Positions 33,318-43,271 of a DNA stretch of 64,000 bases are shown in pieces. Every line of letters begins with the position of its first letter. Position 1 is the first letter of the stretch. The notes beneath the pieces are model-generated. The model worked only from the letters and a program-made list of their open reading frames with translations. It was not told the DNA's origin and did not search any database. This DNA is from Halobacteriovorax sp. GB3 (GTDB taxonomy: Bacteria > Bdellovibrionota > Bacteriovoracia > Bacteriovoracales > Bacteriovoracaceae): positions 186,001 to 250,000 of the forward strand of contig NZ_JAQSLN010000001.1 in assembly GCF_028649655.1 (NCBI RefSeq), given 5' to 3'. Both the position numbers and the translations under genes were made by a program.

Positions 33318-34094
33318 ATGAAGAATTTTACACCAACACTAATTCTAACATACCTCATTCTATTCTTACCGAACTCAATTAAGGCATCAGTCACTTATGA
33401 AGAGTTTAAGCAATTAAAAGAAATCACATTCAAAGTTTTTGAGGAGTTAAAACCCTCTGACGATTATCATCTTTTTATTAATAAGCAGCCGACTTCTTAT
33501 TCGAATCCAAACTCTACTGAAGAAAAGTATTGGTGGAATCTTGATTTGATAAATGCAAGCTTCTTTAAAATTGAAAACAAAGAGAAAAAAGAGTTTTATC
33601 TAACTGTCTTTGGTGGTTTTGCAAAGCAAGAGTTTATGGAGCCAGATGCTCTGGCCGTTACTCTATGTCATGAACTTGCTCACGGCCTTGGGGGAGATCC
33701 TGTTAAAGAGAATGGGACGACTACAGAGGGACAGGCCGACTACTTTGCAACAAATATCTGCCTTCCTCTTTTTTATGAATATTATCCAAGAATAATCGAT
33801 GCTGTTGCATCAAATCCTTATATTGAAGATCTCTGTTCTAGAGAAGATACAAGAGGGAATAAGAAGTATTGTATTAGAGCAATGAATGCCCTCCATGCCG
33901 ATATGAAGTTCTTTGAGTTATTAGGAGGAAAATCAAGGTATGATGGAGCCTCTACTATTCGAGCGAAAGAATTTAATTTGAGTTCTACATTTTACCCAGA
34001 TGCCCAATGTCGAATTGATATTATGATTCATGGAATTCTCGATCAGTTAAGACCTAATTGCTTTGACCCCTTTGGAATTGAACGAATTTTGTAA
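33318..34094 (+). CDS. Exported zinc metalloprotease-like protein (HELAH)
   Basis: A 258-aa protein with a signal peptide (about residues 1-24, ending IKAS). It has HELAH (His118, Glu119, His122) and a downstream EGQADYFA (Glu137), a gluzincin-like HExxH + ExxxD arrangement also seen in M48-like proteins. Several cysteines follow (NICLP, DLCSRE, KYCIRA, AQCRID, NCFDP). It is probably a periplasmic or secreted protease. I used ATG 33318 rather than the TTG at 33303 for the signal peptide. Family not pinned down. Confidence 0.7.
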   Translation: MKNFTPTLILTYLILFLPNSIKASVTYEEFKQLKEITFKVFEELKPSDDYHLFINKQPTSYSNPNSTEEKYWWNLDLINASFFKIENKEKKEFYLTVFGGFAKQEFMEPDALAVTLCHELAHGLGGDPVKENGTTTEGQADYFATNICLPLFYEYYPRIIDAVASNPYIEDLCSREDTRGNKKYCIRAMNALHADMKFFELLGGKSRYDGASTIRAKEFNLSSTFYPDAQCRIDIMIHGILDQLRPNCFDPFGIERIL

Positions 34095-34164
34095 ATGGTT
34101 TTCATTGTTTAACGTCAAGAATTTATCTAGATTCATTCTGAACGTTTTCAGTTAGAATCGTTAT

Positions 34165-35439
34165 ATGAAAAAGATAAGTAAGTTAAAAAATAAATTCCTT
34201 GAACGTCAATTCTCTGTCGCTAAGATGGCCATTAAAATGGGAAAAGATGTTTGGGACAATCGTAATGAAGAATTCAAAAATAAATTAACTGGCGGCATCG
34301 CCCCTCACGTGGAATTAATCGCCAATGAATTAGGTGTTATGAAAGGCTCACTGATGAAGGCCGGCCAATTACTTTCAACTTATGGTGGAGCTTTTCTTCC
34401 TAAGGAAGCGCAGAATATTCTTAAACAACTTGAAAATCAGTCCTTCTACCTCGACTGGTCACAGGTTATAGACCAAATCCCACAGGCCATTTTAGATCGT
34501 TTAGAAATTGAACAAACGCCACTTGCAGCTGCAAGCTTAGGTCAAGTTCATCTAGCGCGAGAAAAAGATTCTGAGCAGCCTTCAACGCTTGCAATGAAGA
34601 TTCAGTACAAAGGTGTTCGTAAGGCCATAAAAAATGATATTAAAGCGCTGAAACTTCTCGTGAAGCTGATGAATATCGTTCCAAAAGAAATTGATTTGAA
34701 AGAAGTGTATCTTGAAATTGAAGAAATGCTTTATCATGAAACAGATTATTTGGAAGAAGCAAAATCCCTTCAAACTTTCTATGATCTTTTAAGCGATTAT
34801 CCACAATTTGTTGTTCCAAAAGTTTATCCCGATTTTTGTAATGATCGAGTTTTGACCATGGACTTTTTAGATGGTGAGAGTTTACGCGATCTGGAGTCGA
34901 TGAATCTTTCACAAGAACAAAGGAATAGACTAGGCCTGGAGTTTATGCGCTTGATGTTCTTAGAGATCTTTGTTTTCGAAAAAGTTCAAACTGATGTTCA
35001 CATGGGAAATTACATTTTGCTTCCTAATGAAAAGTGGGGGCTTATTGATTTTGGTGCTTCGAAATCACCACCAAAGTCTTTTTTGAAAAAGTATCAAAAA
35101 CTTTTAATCGCTTGTGCTAACTTAGATCGAAAACTCTTTTTTGATACTCTCTATGATATGCATTATCTCTCTAAGAATAAGAAAACTAATGAAGATTTTT
35201 TCTGGGAATATGCCACAGTTATTTCAGCTCCTTTTCAAGGAGGGGTTTATGATTGGGGAAAATCAACGGTTGCTGATCAGGTCATGGATATGATTCCAAG
35301 ACTAATGAAAGAAGTTGCTGTTGGAAATCCTCCACGCCACTCCCTTTTTATCGATCGAAAGATTGGTGGAGTATTCTTTATTCTACAAAAGCTTGGAGCT
35401 AGGTTTGATGTTAAAGAGCTCTTTAGTGAGTATCACTAA
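34165..35439 (+). CDS. UbiB/ABC1-family atypical kinase-like protein
   Basis: A 424-aa ADCK/UbiB-like protein. Diagnostic motifs: KAGQ (65-68), the alanine-rich nucleotide loop AAAS (121-124), Lys145 in LAMKIQY, the catalytic-loop region TDVHMGNY (usually DPHPGN) and LIDFGASK in place of DFG. No C-terminal membrane pair is seen, unlike E. coli UbiB. Relatives act in ubiquinone synthesis or lipid homeostasis as ATPases. No ubi gene is adjacent, so the pathway is uncertain. Confidence 0.85.
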   Translation: MKKISKLKNKFLERQFSVAKMAIKMGKDVWDNRNEEFKNKLTGGIAPHVELIANELGVMKGSLMKAGQLLSTYGGAFLPKEAQNILKQLENQSFYLDWSQVIDQIPQAILDRLEIEQTPLAAASLGQVHLAREKDSEQPSTLAMKIQYKGVRKAIKNDIKALKLLVKLMNIVPKEIDLKEVYLEIEEMLYHETDYLEEAKSLQTFYDLLSDYPQFVVPKVYPDFCNDRVLTMDFLDGESLRDLESMNLSQEQRNRLGLEFMRLMFLEIFVFEKVQTDVHMGNYILLPNEKWGLIDFGASKSPPKSFLKKYQKLLIACANLDRKLFFDTLYDMHYLSKNKKTNEDFFWEYATVISAPFQGGVYDWGKSTVADQVMDMIPRLMKEVAVGNPPRHSLFIDRKIGGVFFILQKLGARFDVKELFSEYH

Positions 35440-35463
35440 GCCTAGCTACCAAAGTATAAGAAA

Positions 35464-36927
35464 TTACTTTTTTGAATAATTTTTTCTATCAAAATAGATA
35501 AGAGCAATCAGACATAAAAGTCCAGCGGTAAGTCCTATTGGTTTTCCCATCTTCTCAGGAAGATTGATTCCAATTGAAGCAGTCATAATATAAGAGACTG
35601 TCACAGCAGTTCCTGCGATGGCCGGAAGACTGGCAATCCAGTGACATGTCTTCTTTGTAAAAAGATACTTCGTCGCAAGCCACATAACACTTGTTGAAAG
35701 AAGCATATTGGAAAAGGCAAAGTAGCGCCAAATCAATGAAAAATCGATTTTAGTCATAAAATAGGCTATCGTTAAAATTGGAATTGAAACGAGTAGACGA
35801 TTTTTAATACTCTGTGAAATTTTAAAAGCATCAATGATTGTTAATCTTAGTGAGCGAAAGGCCGTATCACCAGAAGTGATTGGGAAGATTGCCACTGCAA
35901 GAATCGCCATGATTCCACCAAAAGTTCCAAGATAAGTTGTTGCTACTTTGTTAACAACGAGTCCTGGTCCGCCTTGGGCAATGAGTGCTTTTAGTTCAAC
36001 GTAGCCTCCTGGGAATGCTGCAATTCCTGCAAGGGCCCAAACCGCTGCTACGACACCTTCTGCTAACATCGCTCCATAGTACACGGGGCGAACATACTTT
36101 TCATTTGTAAGACATCTCGCAATGATAGGAGCTTGAGTAGAGTGAAAACCACTAATGGCCCCGCAAGTAATAGTTACAAAGAGAAGAGGCCAAACAGGAG
36201 GTCCATTTGGGTCACGATCGAGAAGCTCGTGGCTTAGGTGATTGTGATCTAAGAAGGCAAAAATATTTTTAATCTCAGGTAGGTGTGGAGCATTAACTAA
36301 AAGAGCAATCGCAATTGAACTTGTCATGACAACCATGAGAAGACCAAAGACAGGATAGAATTTTGTAATGATTTTATCGATAGGAAGAAGTGTCGCAAGA
36401 AGATAGTAGCCAAGAATAACGAGTACCCAAAATGTATTATCAGCAAACATTGTTCCACTAAATGTATCAAGATTGCTAATGAGTCCGGCTGGACTCATTA
36501 TAAAGACAACACCAACAAAAAAGAGAAGCATCGCTGTAAAGAGCAGCATAATCCCTTTGAAGTAGATATTGAGATAGTGACCAGCAATTTCAGGAAGACT
36601 TTTACCATCTTCTTTAATACTTAAAACACCAGAGAAAAAGTCGTGAACAGAGCCGCCTATGATATTTCCTAGGACAATCCAAACCAAGGCAACCGGTCCA
36701 TAGAGAGCACCAAGAATTGGCCCGAAAATCGGACCAACTCCAGCGATATTTAAAAATTGAATGAGAAAGGCCTTTAATGGTGAAATCGCCACATAATCAA
36801 CTCCGTCTTCAAAACGCGTTGCTGGGGTTTGGGCCTTCGGGTCGATGCCAGCTTGTTTCTCGACAAAAGGGCTATAGAGCCAATAGGCGAGAGCTAGCGA
36901 GAGAATACAGATAATAAAAATAAGCAT
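35464..36927 (-). CDS. cstA: CstA-family peptide/pyruvate transporter
   Basis: A 487-aa polytopic protein of the carbon starvation family. Signatures seen: the N-terminal FLNIAGVGPIFGPILGA and HDFFSG, then GFHSTQAPIIARCL. It is shorter than E. coli CstA and matches the compact variant found in several phyla; the C-terminal soluble part is missing. Family members import peptides or pyruvate. Single gene, converging on the UbiB-like gene. Confidence 0.9.
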   Translation of the reverse strand: MLIFIICILSLALAYWLYSPFVEKQAGIDPKAQTPATRFEDGVDYVAISPLKAFLIQFLNIAGVGPIFGPILGALYGPVALVWIVLGNIIGGSVHDFFSGVLSIKEDGKSLPEIAGHYLNIYFKGIMLLFTAMLLFFVGVVFIMSPAGLISNLDTFSGTMFADNTFWVLVILGYYLLATLLPIDKIITKFYPVFGLLMVVMTSSIAIALLVNAPHLPEIKNIFAFLDHNHLSHELLDRDPNGPPVWPLLFVTITCGAISGFHSTQAPIIARCLTNEKYVRPVYYGAMLAEGVVAAVWALAGIAAFPGGYVELKALIAQGGPGLVVNKVATTYLGTFGGIMAILAVAIFPITSGDTAFRSLRLTIIDAFKISQSIKNRLLVSIPILTIAYFMTKIDFSLIWRYFAFSNMLLSTSVMWLATKYLFTKKTCHWIASLPAIAGTAVTVSYIMTASIGINLPEKMGKPIGLTAGLLCLIALIYFDRKNYSKK

Positions 36928-36997
36928 ATTTTCTTTCCAGATTTAAGAGAATTCTTATTTTTATTATAGCTACAAGCTTTGATATTCTCCAAGAATT

Positions 36998-37333
36998 TTA
37001 ATGTTTTTTATAGTTTCTAAACATCTCGCGTCCACGAGTGTTACAAGTCTTTTTCTCCCAAGCATCAACTGCATATTCAACTTCAGAGAATCTTTCTGCA
37101 AGATCGTAAACATCGTAGTCATTACTTTCAGCAAGTCTTTCATATTCGTCGAAATCAACATTGATAATTTCAAATTGCGTCTCTGTATCATAGGCATCAT
37201 AGAGTTCTGAATAGAGCTCTCCCGTAGGATCTTCTCTACAGAAGTCTTCAAGTGTGTATGAAGGAATTCTATCCTCGTAAGCGAATGAAGATGTGAGCAT
37301 GAGAAATGCTGAGATCGTCAGTAGTAATTTCAT
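36998..37333 (-). CDS. Small exported acidic protein
   Basis: A 111-aa protein starting at the ATG at 37333 after GGGAGAATT, with a signal peptide (ending SSFA-Y). The mature chain is very rich in Asp/Glu/Tyr and has two cysteines (DFCRE, KTCNT). Unknown family; single gene. Confidence 0.6.
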   Translation of the reverse strand: MKLLLTISAFLMLTSSFAYEDRIPSYTLEDFCREDPTGELYSELYDAYDTETQFEIINVDFDEYERLAESNDYDVYDLAERFSEVEYAVDAWEKKTCNTRGREMFRNYKKH

Positions 37334-37497
37334 ATAATTCTCCCTTTTGTGTTGTGGCCTAGTTATGGCCTTTTTGTTTGCGTTTGGCATCAACAATTAG
37401 TATTTTGTAAAAACTTTATGTGCTAAATCGCCAATATTCGGTTGCTTTGAAGAATGTTCAAGATCTTGTATATTAGGTGAGGAAAAAGGAACGAGGT

Positions 37498-39336
37498 ATG
37501 ATTCAAATAGATACAATAAACTTTATTAAGAATGTTATTACTCATATGCCAAGTGATTGGTTAAAGCTTACAACTCACAGACTCGATATTTATAATGAGT
37601 CTCTAGCAAAAGTTGAATTTCTAGAGAAGTTTCAGGCCCTAGAAAAAGTTGAGATTGCTAAGTTAGCTAGTGAACTGAATCATCTGCCTACGGCCTTTGA
37701 TTATATTCGTCTTGGACATCCTCTTTCATGTGTCCTTGAATGGACACTTTCTAAAGATAAAGAAGTCGCGGTTGAAAATGTTATTTCTTTTTCATCTCAA
37801 TCAATGCCAATCTTTGCCATCCTAAGAAAGAATCTCTTCTCTAAAAAGAAGACAAATATTTTCTATACAGATTTTCTTCCTAAACATTTTGATGAATCAC
37901 TATTGAAAGAAGTTTATGGTTACAAATTTGAACTTTTAAGAGGTGAGATTGAGAAACCTAATATAAAAGAAAGCTCAATTCTTATTACAAGTCTTGATGC
38001 TCTATTTAATAATGAAATCAATTCTCAATATGACTTTATATTGGGGATAGATGACGCTCTTGGAAGTGTTGTTATTGTTAATTCGCCAGAGAGTGAATCC
38101 TATGTAAAAGAAATTCAACACGTCAGAAGAAGAGAGTCAATTGCAATGACTCCTGATTGTTGTTTAGAACTTCTAAAGAGAGTCTCGGGTGAGACTACAA
38201 GTGAGTTAACTCAGACATCTAAAAGAACTGAACTTGCGAAAATGATTCGAGACATTACAAAATCTAAATGTGATGCTCTTGTTGGATCAAGTGGATTATC
38301 TGTTCAATATGCGATTATGATGGGACTTGTCGATTACGCACAACAAGTTCATAAAAATAAAGAAATCAAATTCATTGTCCCTCCAAATTGCTATGGAGGA
38401 ACAAATGATCAGGCCAGAAGAGTCGCGGCTTGTTTGGAAAATGTTGAAATTATCGATCTTCCTGTTGATAGCGGAAAAGATATGGTTTCAAGTGTTTCGT
38501 CAATTTTAGATGACGTTGCTAAAAATGATGCTGTTGCTTATATCATCGCTGAAATTCCAACGAATCCTCGTGTTGAAATACCTCATTTATTAAAGCTACA
38601 AGAAACTCTTTGCAAAGAGAGATTAACTAGTAATCAGGACAAGGCCGTAGCTCCTGTTTTTATTCTTGATCAGACCTTTTGCCCAAATGTCGAATTTTTA
38701 GGGGAGAGTGATTACCTTGCCGGTGTTCAGACGATTGCTTATGTTAGTGGGTCTAAATTTCCAAGTGGTGGTCTGTGTACAGCTGGCTATTGTGTTTCTA
38801 ACGCCGAAGGTTCCCATTTGATGAACTTTGTCGAAAAGCATTTAAAGCTTAATGAAAATGAGGCCACTGATTTTCAAGTTGAAACACTTATTGCTCAAAT
38901 GCCATCAATGATTGAAAGAATTGCCAAGGCCTACACAAATACAAGGGCCTTCGTCGATCATATTGAAAAAGAACTACCTGAGGCAAAAATAAATTTCGTC
39001 TCACGCGAATTGGCCTCTCAAGGCTTTACACCTTCCGTCTTTTCTCTTGATTTACCTACTAAAGGGGAGAGTTTCGAAGAGAGGGAAAAGCTTAAGCGTG
39101 AACTCAATTTAAAGCTTATTAATCTAATGATCGAATCTATTCCTAGTGAGAGTAAGTTTTGTGTTAGTTATGGTCAGTTAAAAGGTTGTTATTGGACAAT
39201 TCCTGCGACTTCTACTCAAGGGACAACAAAAGAAGGCGATAAAGATTATATTGTTCGAGTATCGCTCTCTCCGCAATTTGATCTAGAGGCGCACAAGAGC
39301 GTATTTACAAAGTTTTGTCAGACTTTTTTAAAATAA
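37498..39336 (+). CDS. Large Cys/Met-metabolism PLP enzyme (cystathionine gamma-synthase-like)
   Basis: A 612-aa protein. The C-terminal part, from about residue 250, is a Cys/Met-metabolism PLP-dependent fold-type I enzyme. Seen are SSGLSVQYAIMMGL (PLP phosphate region), NCYGGTNDQARR, the EIPTNPRVEIPHL segment and the Schiff-base Lys420 in SGSKFPSGG. The first 240 or so residues are an extra domain, unlike the 380-400-aa bacterial MetB but reminiscent of long fungal cystathionine gamma-synthases. AAGGA precedes the ATG at 37498. The likely role is trans-sulfuration or methionine synthesis; the substrate is unproven. Confidence 0.75.
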   Translation: MIQIDTINFIKNVITHMPSDWLKLTTHRLDIYNESLAKVEFLEKFQALEKVEIAKLASELNHLPTAFDYIRLGHPLSCVLEWTLSKDKEVAVENVISFSSQSMPIFAILRKNLFSKKKTNIFYTDFLPKHFDESLLKEVYGYKFELLRGEIEKPNIKESSILITSLDALFNNEINSQYDFILGIDDALGSVVIVNSPESESYVKEIQHVRRRESIAMTPDCCLELLKRVSGETTSELTQTSKRTELAKMIRDITKSKCDALVGSSGLSVQYAIMMGLVDYAQQVHKNKEIKFIVPPNCYGGTNDQARRVAACLENVEIIDLPVDSGKDMVSSVSSILDDVAKNDAVAYIIAEIPTNPRVEIPHLLKLQETLCKERLTSNQDKAVAPVFILDQTFCPNVEFLGESDYLAGVQTIAYVSGSKFPSGGLCTAGYCVSNAEGSHLMNFVEKHLKLNENEATDFQVETLIAQMPSMIERIAKAYTNTRAFVDHIEKELPEAKINFVSRELASQGFTPSVFSLDLPTKGESFEEREKLKRELNLKLINLMIESIPSESKFCVSYGQLKGCYWTIPATSTQGTTKEGDKDYIVRVSLSPQFDLEAHKSVFTKFCQTFLK

Positions 39337-39378
39337 GTGAGTCAAAGGGTTAGCTTCGACTCACATGTATTTCATTTT

Positions 39379-40956
39379 TTAAGCAGCTCTTTTTCCAAGA
39401 ATGACCGTTTCAATATCGTAAATAGAGTTATTGACGATAGAAACTTGTCCCTGCAATTCTTTCGCAATTTGTGATGCATTTCTTGCTATACTCGTATTAT
39501 CTTTTGAAGCACTATCAACTTGAGAAATTGAATCTTGTATTTCAATGATATCCCTTGATTGCTGATCTGTCGCACGAGAGATTTCTGAGATGGATGTCGA
39601 TACATTGGTAACGCTATCTAAAATCTCTTCGAGTATCGATCCACAATTATTTGCGATATCTGATCCAGAATGGACATTTCTTTTCACTTCTTCACTAAGT
39701 GATTGAACACGTTCTTCCGATTCTTTGATGATACTGTGAACCTGGCTTACTGTTGATTTAACGAGGTTCTCAATCTCAACAGAGGCCTCTCCACTCATTT
39801 GGGCGAGCTTTCCAACTTCTTGTGCAACAACGGCAAAACCAGAACCTGCATTTCCTGCACGAGCAGCTTCTACAGATGCATTGAATGAAAGAAGTTTTGT
39901 TTGAAAAACAATATCATTAATCAATTTTGTCTTCTCATCAATACTTGTTATGAGAGTACCAATTTGCTCCATTTTATCATTGTTCTCATGAAGCTCAGAG
40001 ACGATAAGGTCGATATCTCTATTAATCGTATCAATTGAAGAGATTACTTGATCGACAGATTCTTTTCCAACAGATGCCTTTTCTAAACTCTCGTGAGCAA
40101 GATCATTGGAAATTTTAGCATTCTCTGCAGTTAGATTGACCATGGCACTAATTTGTTTCAACGAGCTAGAAGATTCTTGTAGTGAAGTATCTTGTTGTAC
40201 TGTAGATGTTGAAAGATTTTGAGAGGTCGTTGCAATATGGTTCGCGCTTTCAAAAAGTGAGTGCGAACTCCCCGTAAGGTTTTTTAGAGCTTCTTGGATC
40301 GATTGAACGATTTTATTGGAAAAAAGAATTCCTGCAATAAGACCAAAAATTACACCTAAAGAAGATATAATAATAAGAGTCATGTTAAGACTGTTGGTCG
40401 TCTTTTGAACGAGCTTTGAAGTCATTTTAATTTCATTGTTAATATAGTTATTGTATCGATCGAGTGCTTTTTGAAAATGAGCAGCAGCTTCTGGACAATG
40501 AACAAGGAAAATCTCAAGAAGCTTTTCTCTCGCATTCTCATCATAGACCTTCGCAAATGTAATTGCTTCGACTCCAACTTTTTTAAAGTCGTGCCACTCT
40601 TTTTGAAGAAGTTGAAAAATTTCTTTTTCTTCTTTGTTGGTAATCATTTTTTCCAACTGATTTGCATTCTTTTCATATAATGCGACAGCGCCAAGTGAAG
40701 ATTGAATGGCCTTCTCTCTTTCTTTTGCATTAAGTTTTGCAAGTCCGAGAGTTCTGACTTCAATACGAGTTTTTTGGTAACTGACATCCATATTAGTAAG
40801 GAGGGTATTCCTAGGAATAACATCTTCAACAACAAGGTTTGAGAGGCCAATAAATTTTTGGAATCCAAAATAGGAAACTCCACCAATAGTGATACTAACT
40901 GCACAAAGCATAAAACATAGAAGTAGAATTTTAATCTTAATATTTTTATTTTTCAT
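39379..40956 (-). CDS. Methyl-accepting chemotaxis protein
   Basis: A 525-aa chemoreceptor. There is an N-terminal membrane segment, a four-helix-bundle ligand domain of about 150 residues (FQKFIG...NKEEKEIFQ), a second membrane segment (about 190-212), then the cytoplasmic signalling domain with the hairpin tip [26 protein letters not shown] canonical HAMP is not obvious. It senses a periplasmic ligand and signals through CheW/CheA. A sigma-28-like promoter lies upstream. Single gene. Confidence 0.93.
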   Translation of the reverse strand: MKNKNIKIKILLLCFMLCAVSITIGGVSYFGFQKFIGLSNLVVEDVIPRNTLLTNMDVSYQKTRIEVRTLGLAKLNAKEREKAIQSSLGAVALYEKNANQLEKMITNKEEKEIFQLLQKEWHDFKKVGVEAITFAKVYDENAREKLLEIFLVHCPEAAAHFQKALDRYNNYINNEIKMTSKLVQKTTNSLNMTLIIISSLGVIFGLIAGILFSNKIVQSIQEALKNLTGSSHSLFESANHIATTSQNLSTSTVQQDTSLQESSSSLKQISAMVNLTAENAKISNDLAHESLEKASVGKESVDQVISSIDTINRDIDLIVSELHENNDKMEQIGTLITSIDEKTKLINDIVFQTKLLSFNASVEAARAGNAGSGFAVVAQEVGKLAQMSGEASVEIENLVKSTVSQVHSIIKESEERVQSLSEEVKRNVHSGSDIANNCGSILEEILDSVTNVSTSISEISRATDQQSRDIIEIQDSISQVDSASKDNTSIARNASQIAKELQGQVSIVNNSIYDIETVILGKRAA

Positions 40957-40984
40957 ATTTCCCCCGCGGGTGAGCTTAACATAG

Positions 40985-41012
40985 GTATCGTACTGAAAAA
41001 GAACTTTCTTTA
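40985..41012 (-). promoter_or_regulatory. Possible flagellar sigma-28 promoter for the chemoreceptor
   Basis: On the minus strand TAAAG (41008-41012) is followed by an A/T-rich spacer and TACGATAC (40985-40992), near the FliA consensus TAAA-N15-GCCGATAA but with one extra base and three -10 mismatches. It sits about 30 bp before the chemoreceptor start. Confidence 0.4.
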
Positions 41013-41202
41013 AGTTTTCTTGAGCTTGTCTTGCTATTGTCTAGTAAATAAATAGTTACTAGCTTAGTGAGCGTTTAGTTCTTTAAGGTTTGATCAATAA
41101 TTATCTAATTGTTAAAACTTTGGGCGAATACCTGAGAAAAAGAAGAGTAAATGGCCGTAATGAATTCTATTTAATGGCACGCCGTTTGCTTAACTTATCT
41201 TC

Positions 41203-42384
41203 ATGAATAAAAAACTAAGTTTTGTGATTTCTCTCTATTTATTGGCAACTTCTTCATGGAGTTCGAGTTGTATTGATAAGGCCCATGCCTTTTTCAAAGG
41301 CAATCCTACAGTGAATCGACTTGAGTCGATTGCAAAATCACGATTAAAAGCAAGAAAGTTTCTAACAATGGGACCAACGAGGGCCCTCGTTAGAGAAAAT
41401 AATCTGATGCTCTCGACAACGGGTCATGAGAGTTTAAGAGAGTTGATTCTTGAAGATGGTTTCCATTTTAAAAATGCTTATTCCCAAGGAGTTAAAACTT
41501 CTGCTGCGGCAACAGGAATAGCACGTCTTGAAACTGAAGAAATACGTCTAGGTAAAGCACGAGCTGAAACAGAAATTCATGAGAGACCTTTCTATGGGTT
41601 CTTGATGTTTAAACGAGGTCTTAAAATTGAAGATGGACCCCAATTACTATCAATTCCACAATTTGGTGAAGATATTTGGGTTTTTAAAACTGATAAGTTA
41701 ATAGAAGATACGACATTCACTATTGGCGATTCAATGGATAGCTATCATAATTATCATCCACTAGTTTTTAACCAAGACCAAGAAGATAAACTCTATGATC
41801 TCTTTCTTCCTTTAAAGAAGATGAATTATATTCTTGAAGATCACTTTGTAAGAAATAGAGAACAATTAAAAAAGAATGAAACTTTAGCAGAGCCTTTTGC
41901 TAAAAAACGCGATCAACAAAGAGCAAATTATATTGAACTTCAATTCTTCAATCAAGAAAAGTTGAATGTTCAAAATATTGAAAAATTCTATTTCACTAAA
42001 AAATCACCTTCTAAAGAACTTTTTGATTACCTTAGAAGTTATGGAATAAAAGTCTATGATTGGCGTATTAAAAGTCTTGAGCCGAGAATCGTTACAAGTT
42101 TTGAATTGATGAATGGTAGAGCATTTAAAAAGTTAGAACTTGAACAAAAAGTTAAAGAAGTTCTTCGAAAAAAAGTTTATCTCAATGAAAAAGAGTTTTC
42201 GAAAATCGAACAACAAATAAACACCTTGCTAGAAAAGGGGATGGACGGACAATTAGAAGTTGAACAAGTGAAAGAAGAATTTTTAAAAATTGTGACTTCG
42301 CTGCCATATTATAATAAATTTCATCTTCACGCTTATATTGGTGACGACTTAGCCAGAGATTTGGCGATTGCTCGTGAAAATTAA
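41203..42384 (+). CDS. Exported protein with DUF3626/ART-like segment, function unknown
   Basis: A 393-aa protein with a signal peptide (about residues 1-20). The central block has an HE-RPFYGFLMF stretch, GEDIWVFKTD (155-164) and TTFTIGDS (170-177). This order recalls DUF3626-type proteins with an ADP-ribosyltransferase-like fold, but I am not sure. The last 150 residues are highly charged and helical. It could be a secreted enzyme or effector. Single gene between the chemoreceptor and a membrane protein. Confidence 0.5.
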   Translation: MNKKLSFVISLYLLATSSWSSSCIDKAHAFFKGNPTVNRLESIAKSRLKARKFLTMGPTRALVRENNLMLSTTGHESLRELILEDGFHFKNAYSQGVKTSAAATGIARLETEEIRLGKARAETEIHERPFYGFLMFKRGLKIEDGPQLLSIPQFGEDIWVFKTDKLIEDTTFTIGDSMDSYHNYHPLVFNQDQEDKLYDLFLPLKKMNYILEDHFVRNREQLKKNETLAEPFAKKRDQQRANYIELQFFNQEKLNVQNIEKFYFTKKSPSKELFDYLRSYGIKVYDWRIKSLEPRIVTSFELMNGRAFKKLELEQKVKEVLRKKVYLNEKEFSKIEQQINTLLEKGMDGQLEVEQVKEEFLKIVTSLPYYNKFHLHAYIGDDLARDLAIAREN

Positions 42385-42497
42385 TGACTTTTAAAAGTAT
42401 TTTTAAGAACTAGCTTGGATTAATGGAAAATTGGTTTAGTTTACAAATACTTGATTCGCAAAGAAAATAATAGATAGACTTTTTTTGTGGATTGGGA

Positions 42498-43160
42498 ATG
42501 ACTTTTAATCGATTAAATTCTTTATTCTTTTTTATTATTTTAGTTGTTCAAATTGGCATTATTTTTTTTCAATATCATGAACCAATAAATGGAACATTTC
42601 CAAAGTACTTAGTTTTCAATGAAGATGGTTTTGTTGAACTTCTTACGTTTTTTCTTTTATTGATATCTAGTTTCATAATGCTTTCACAAAGCGTAAAGGT
42701 TAAGGGGGCGCTTTTTTTCTTTTGTGTTACCTTTTTCTGGGCGTTAGAAGAAGTCTCTTGGGGACAGTGGCTAATAGAGTTTCACACACCAAATTTCTTT
42801 TCGACCTGGAATGTTCAAAGAGAATTAAATTTTCACAATCTAATCTTTCCTTTTTTTGACCTCGGTCTATTTCTTGCTCTTTCATTTTTTATTTATATGA
42901 AGTGGAGACTTCGTTACAAAGGGGATGAGATTAAATATCTTTGGCTCTCTAAAAAGCAAGTCTTATATATTATCGTTTCAATAACTCTCGTCATCATTTC
43001 ACAAGAATTAACTTATTATCAATTTAGATTCAGTGCCAATCGATGGGGCAATCCAATGGAAGAGGTTTCTGAGTTACTCTTGGCCCTTTTTGTTCTTAAT
43101 TACGCACTTTTTTATGTTAAAAGTAACTTTAGACTAACTCGTAATACGTCAATTTTATAA
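42498..43160 (+). CDS. Polytopic membrane protein, function unknown
   Basis: A 220-aa integral membrane protein with about six hydrophobic segments. It contains ALEEVSWGQW, followed by TPNFF and ELNFHNL, a combination that recurs in an unnamed family of small bacterial membrane proteins (EEISWGQ...NLHN). The acidic EE and the His between membrane segments look functional. The ATG at 42498 has a weak Shine-Dalgarno. Confidence 0.6.
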   Translation: MTFNRLNSLFFFIILVVQIGIIFFQYHEPINGTFPKYLVFNEDGFVELLTFFLLLISSFIMLSQSVKVKGALFFFCVTFFWALEEVSWGQWLIEFHTPNFFSTWNVQRELNFHNLIFPFFDLGLFLALSFFIYMKWRLRYKGDEIKYLWLSKKQVLYIIVSITLVIISQELTYYQFRFSANRWGNPMEEVSELLLALFVLNYALFYVKSNFRLTRNTSIL

Positions 43161-43271
43161 GCGTTGTTTATTTCATAGACAAATTTCGTTATGAAAGTCC
43201 TAGAAATCCCGTATTTATATGGCACAGAAATTGCTTCTCTATATTTACTTATAGACAAAAGGACTTTAGGA

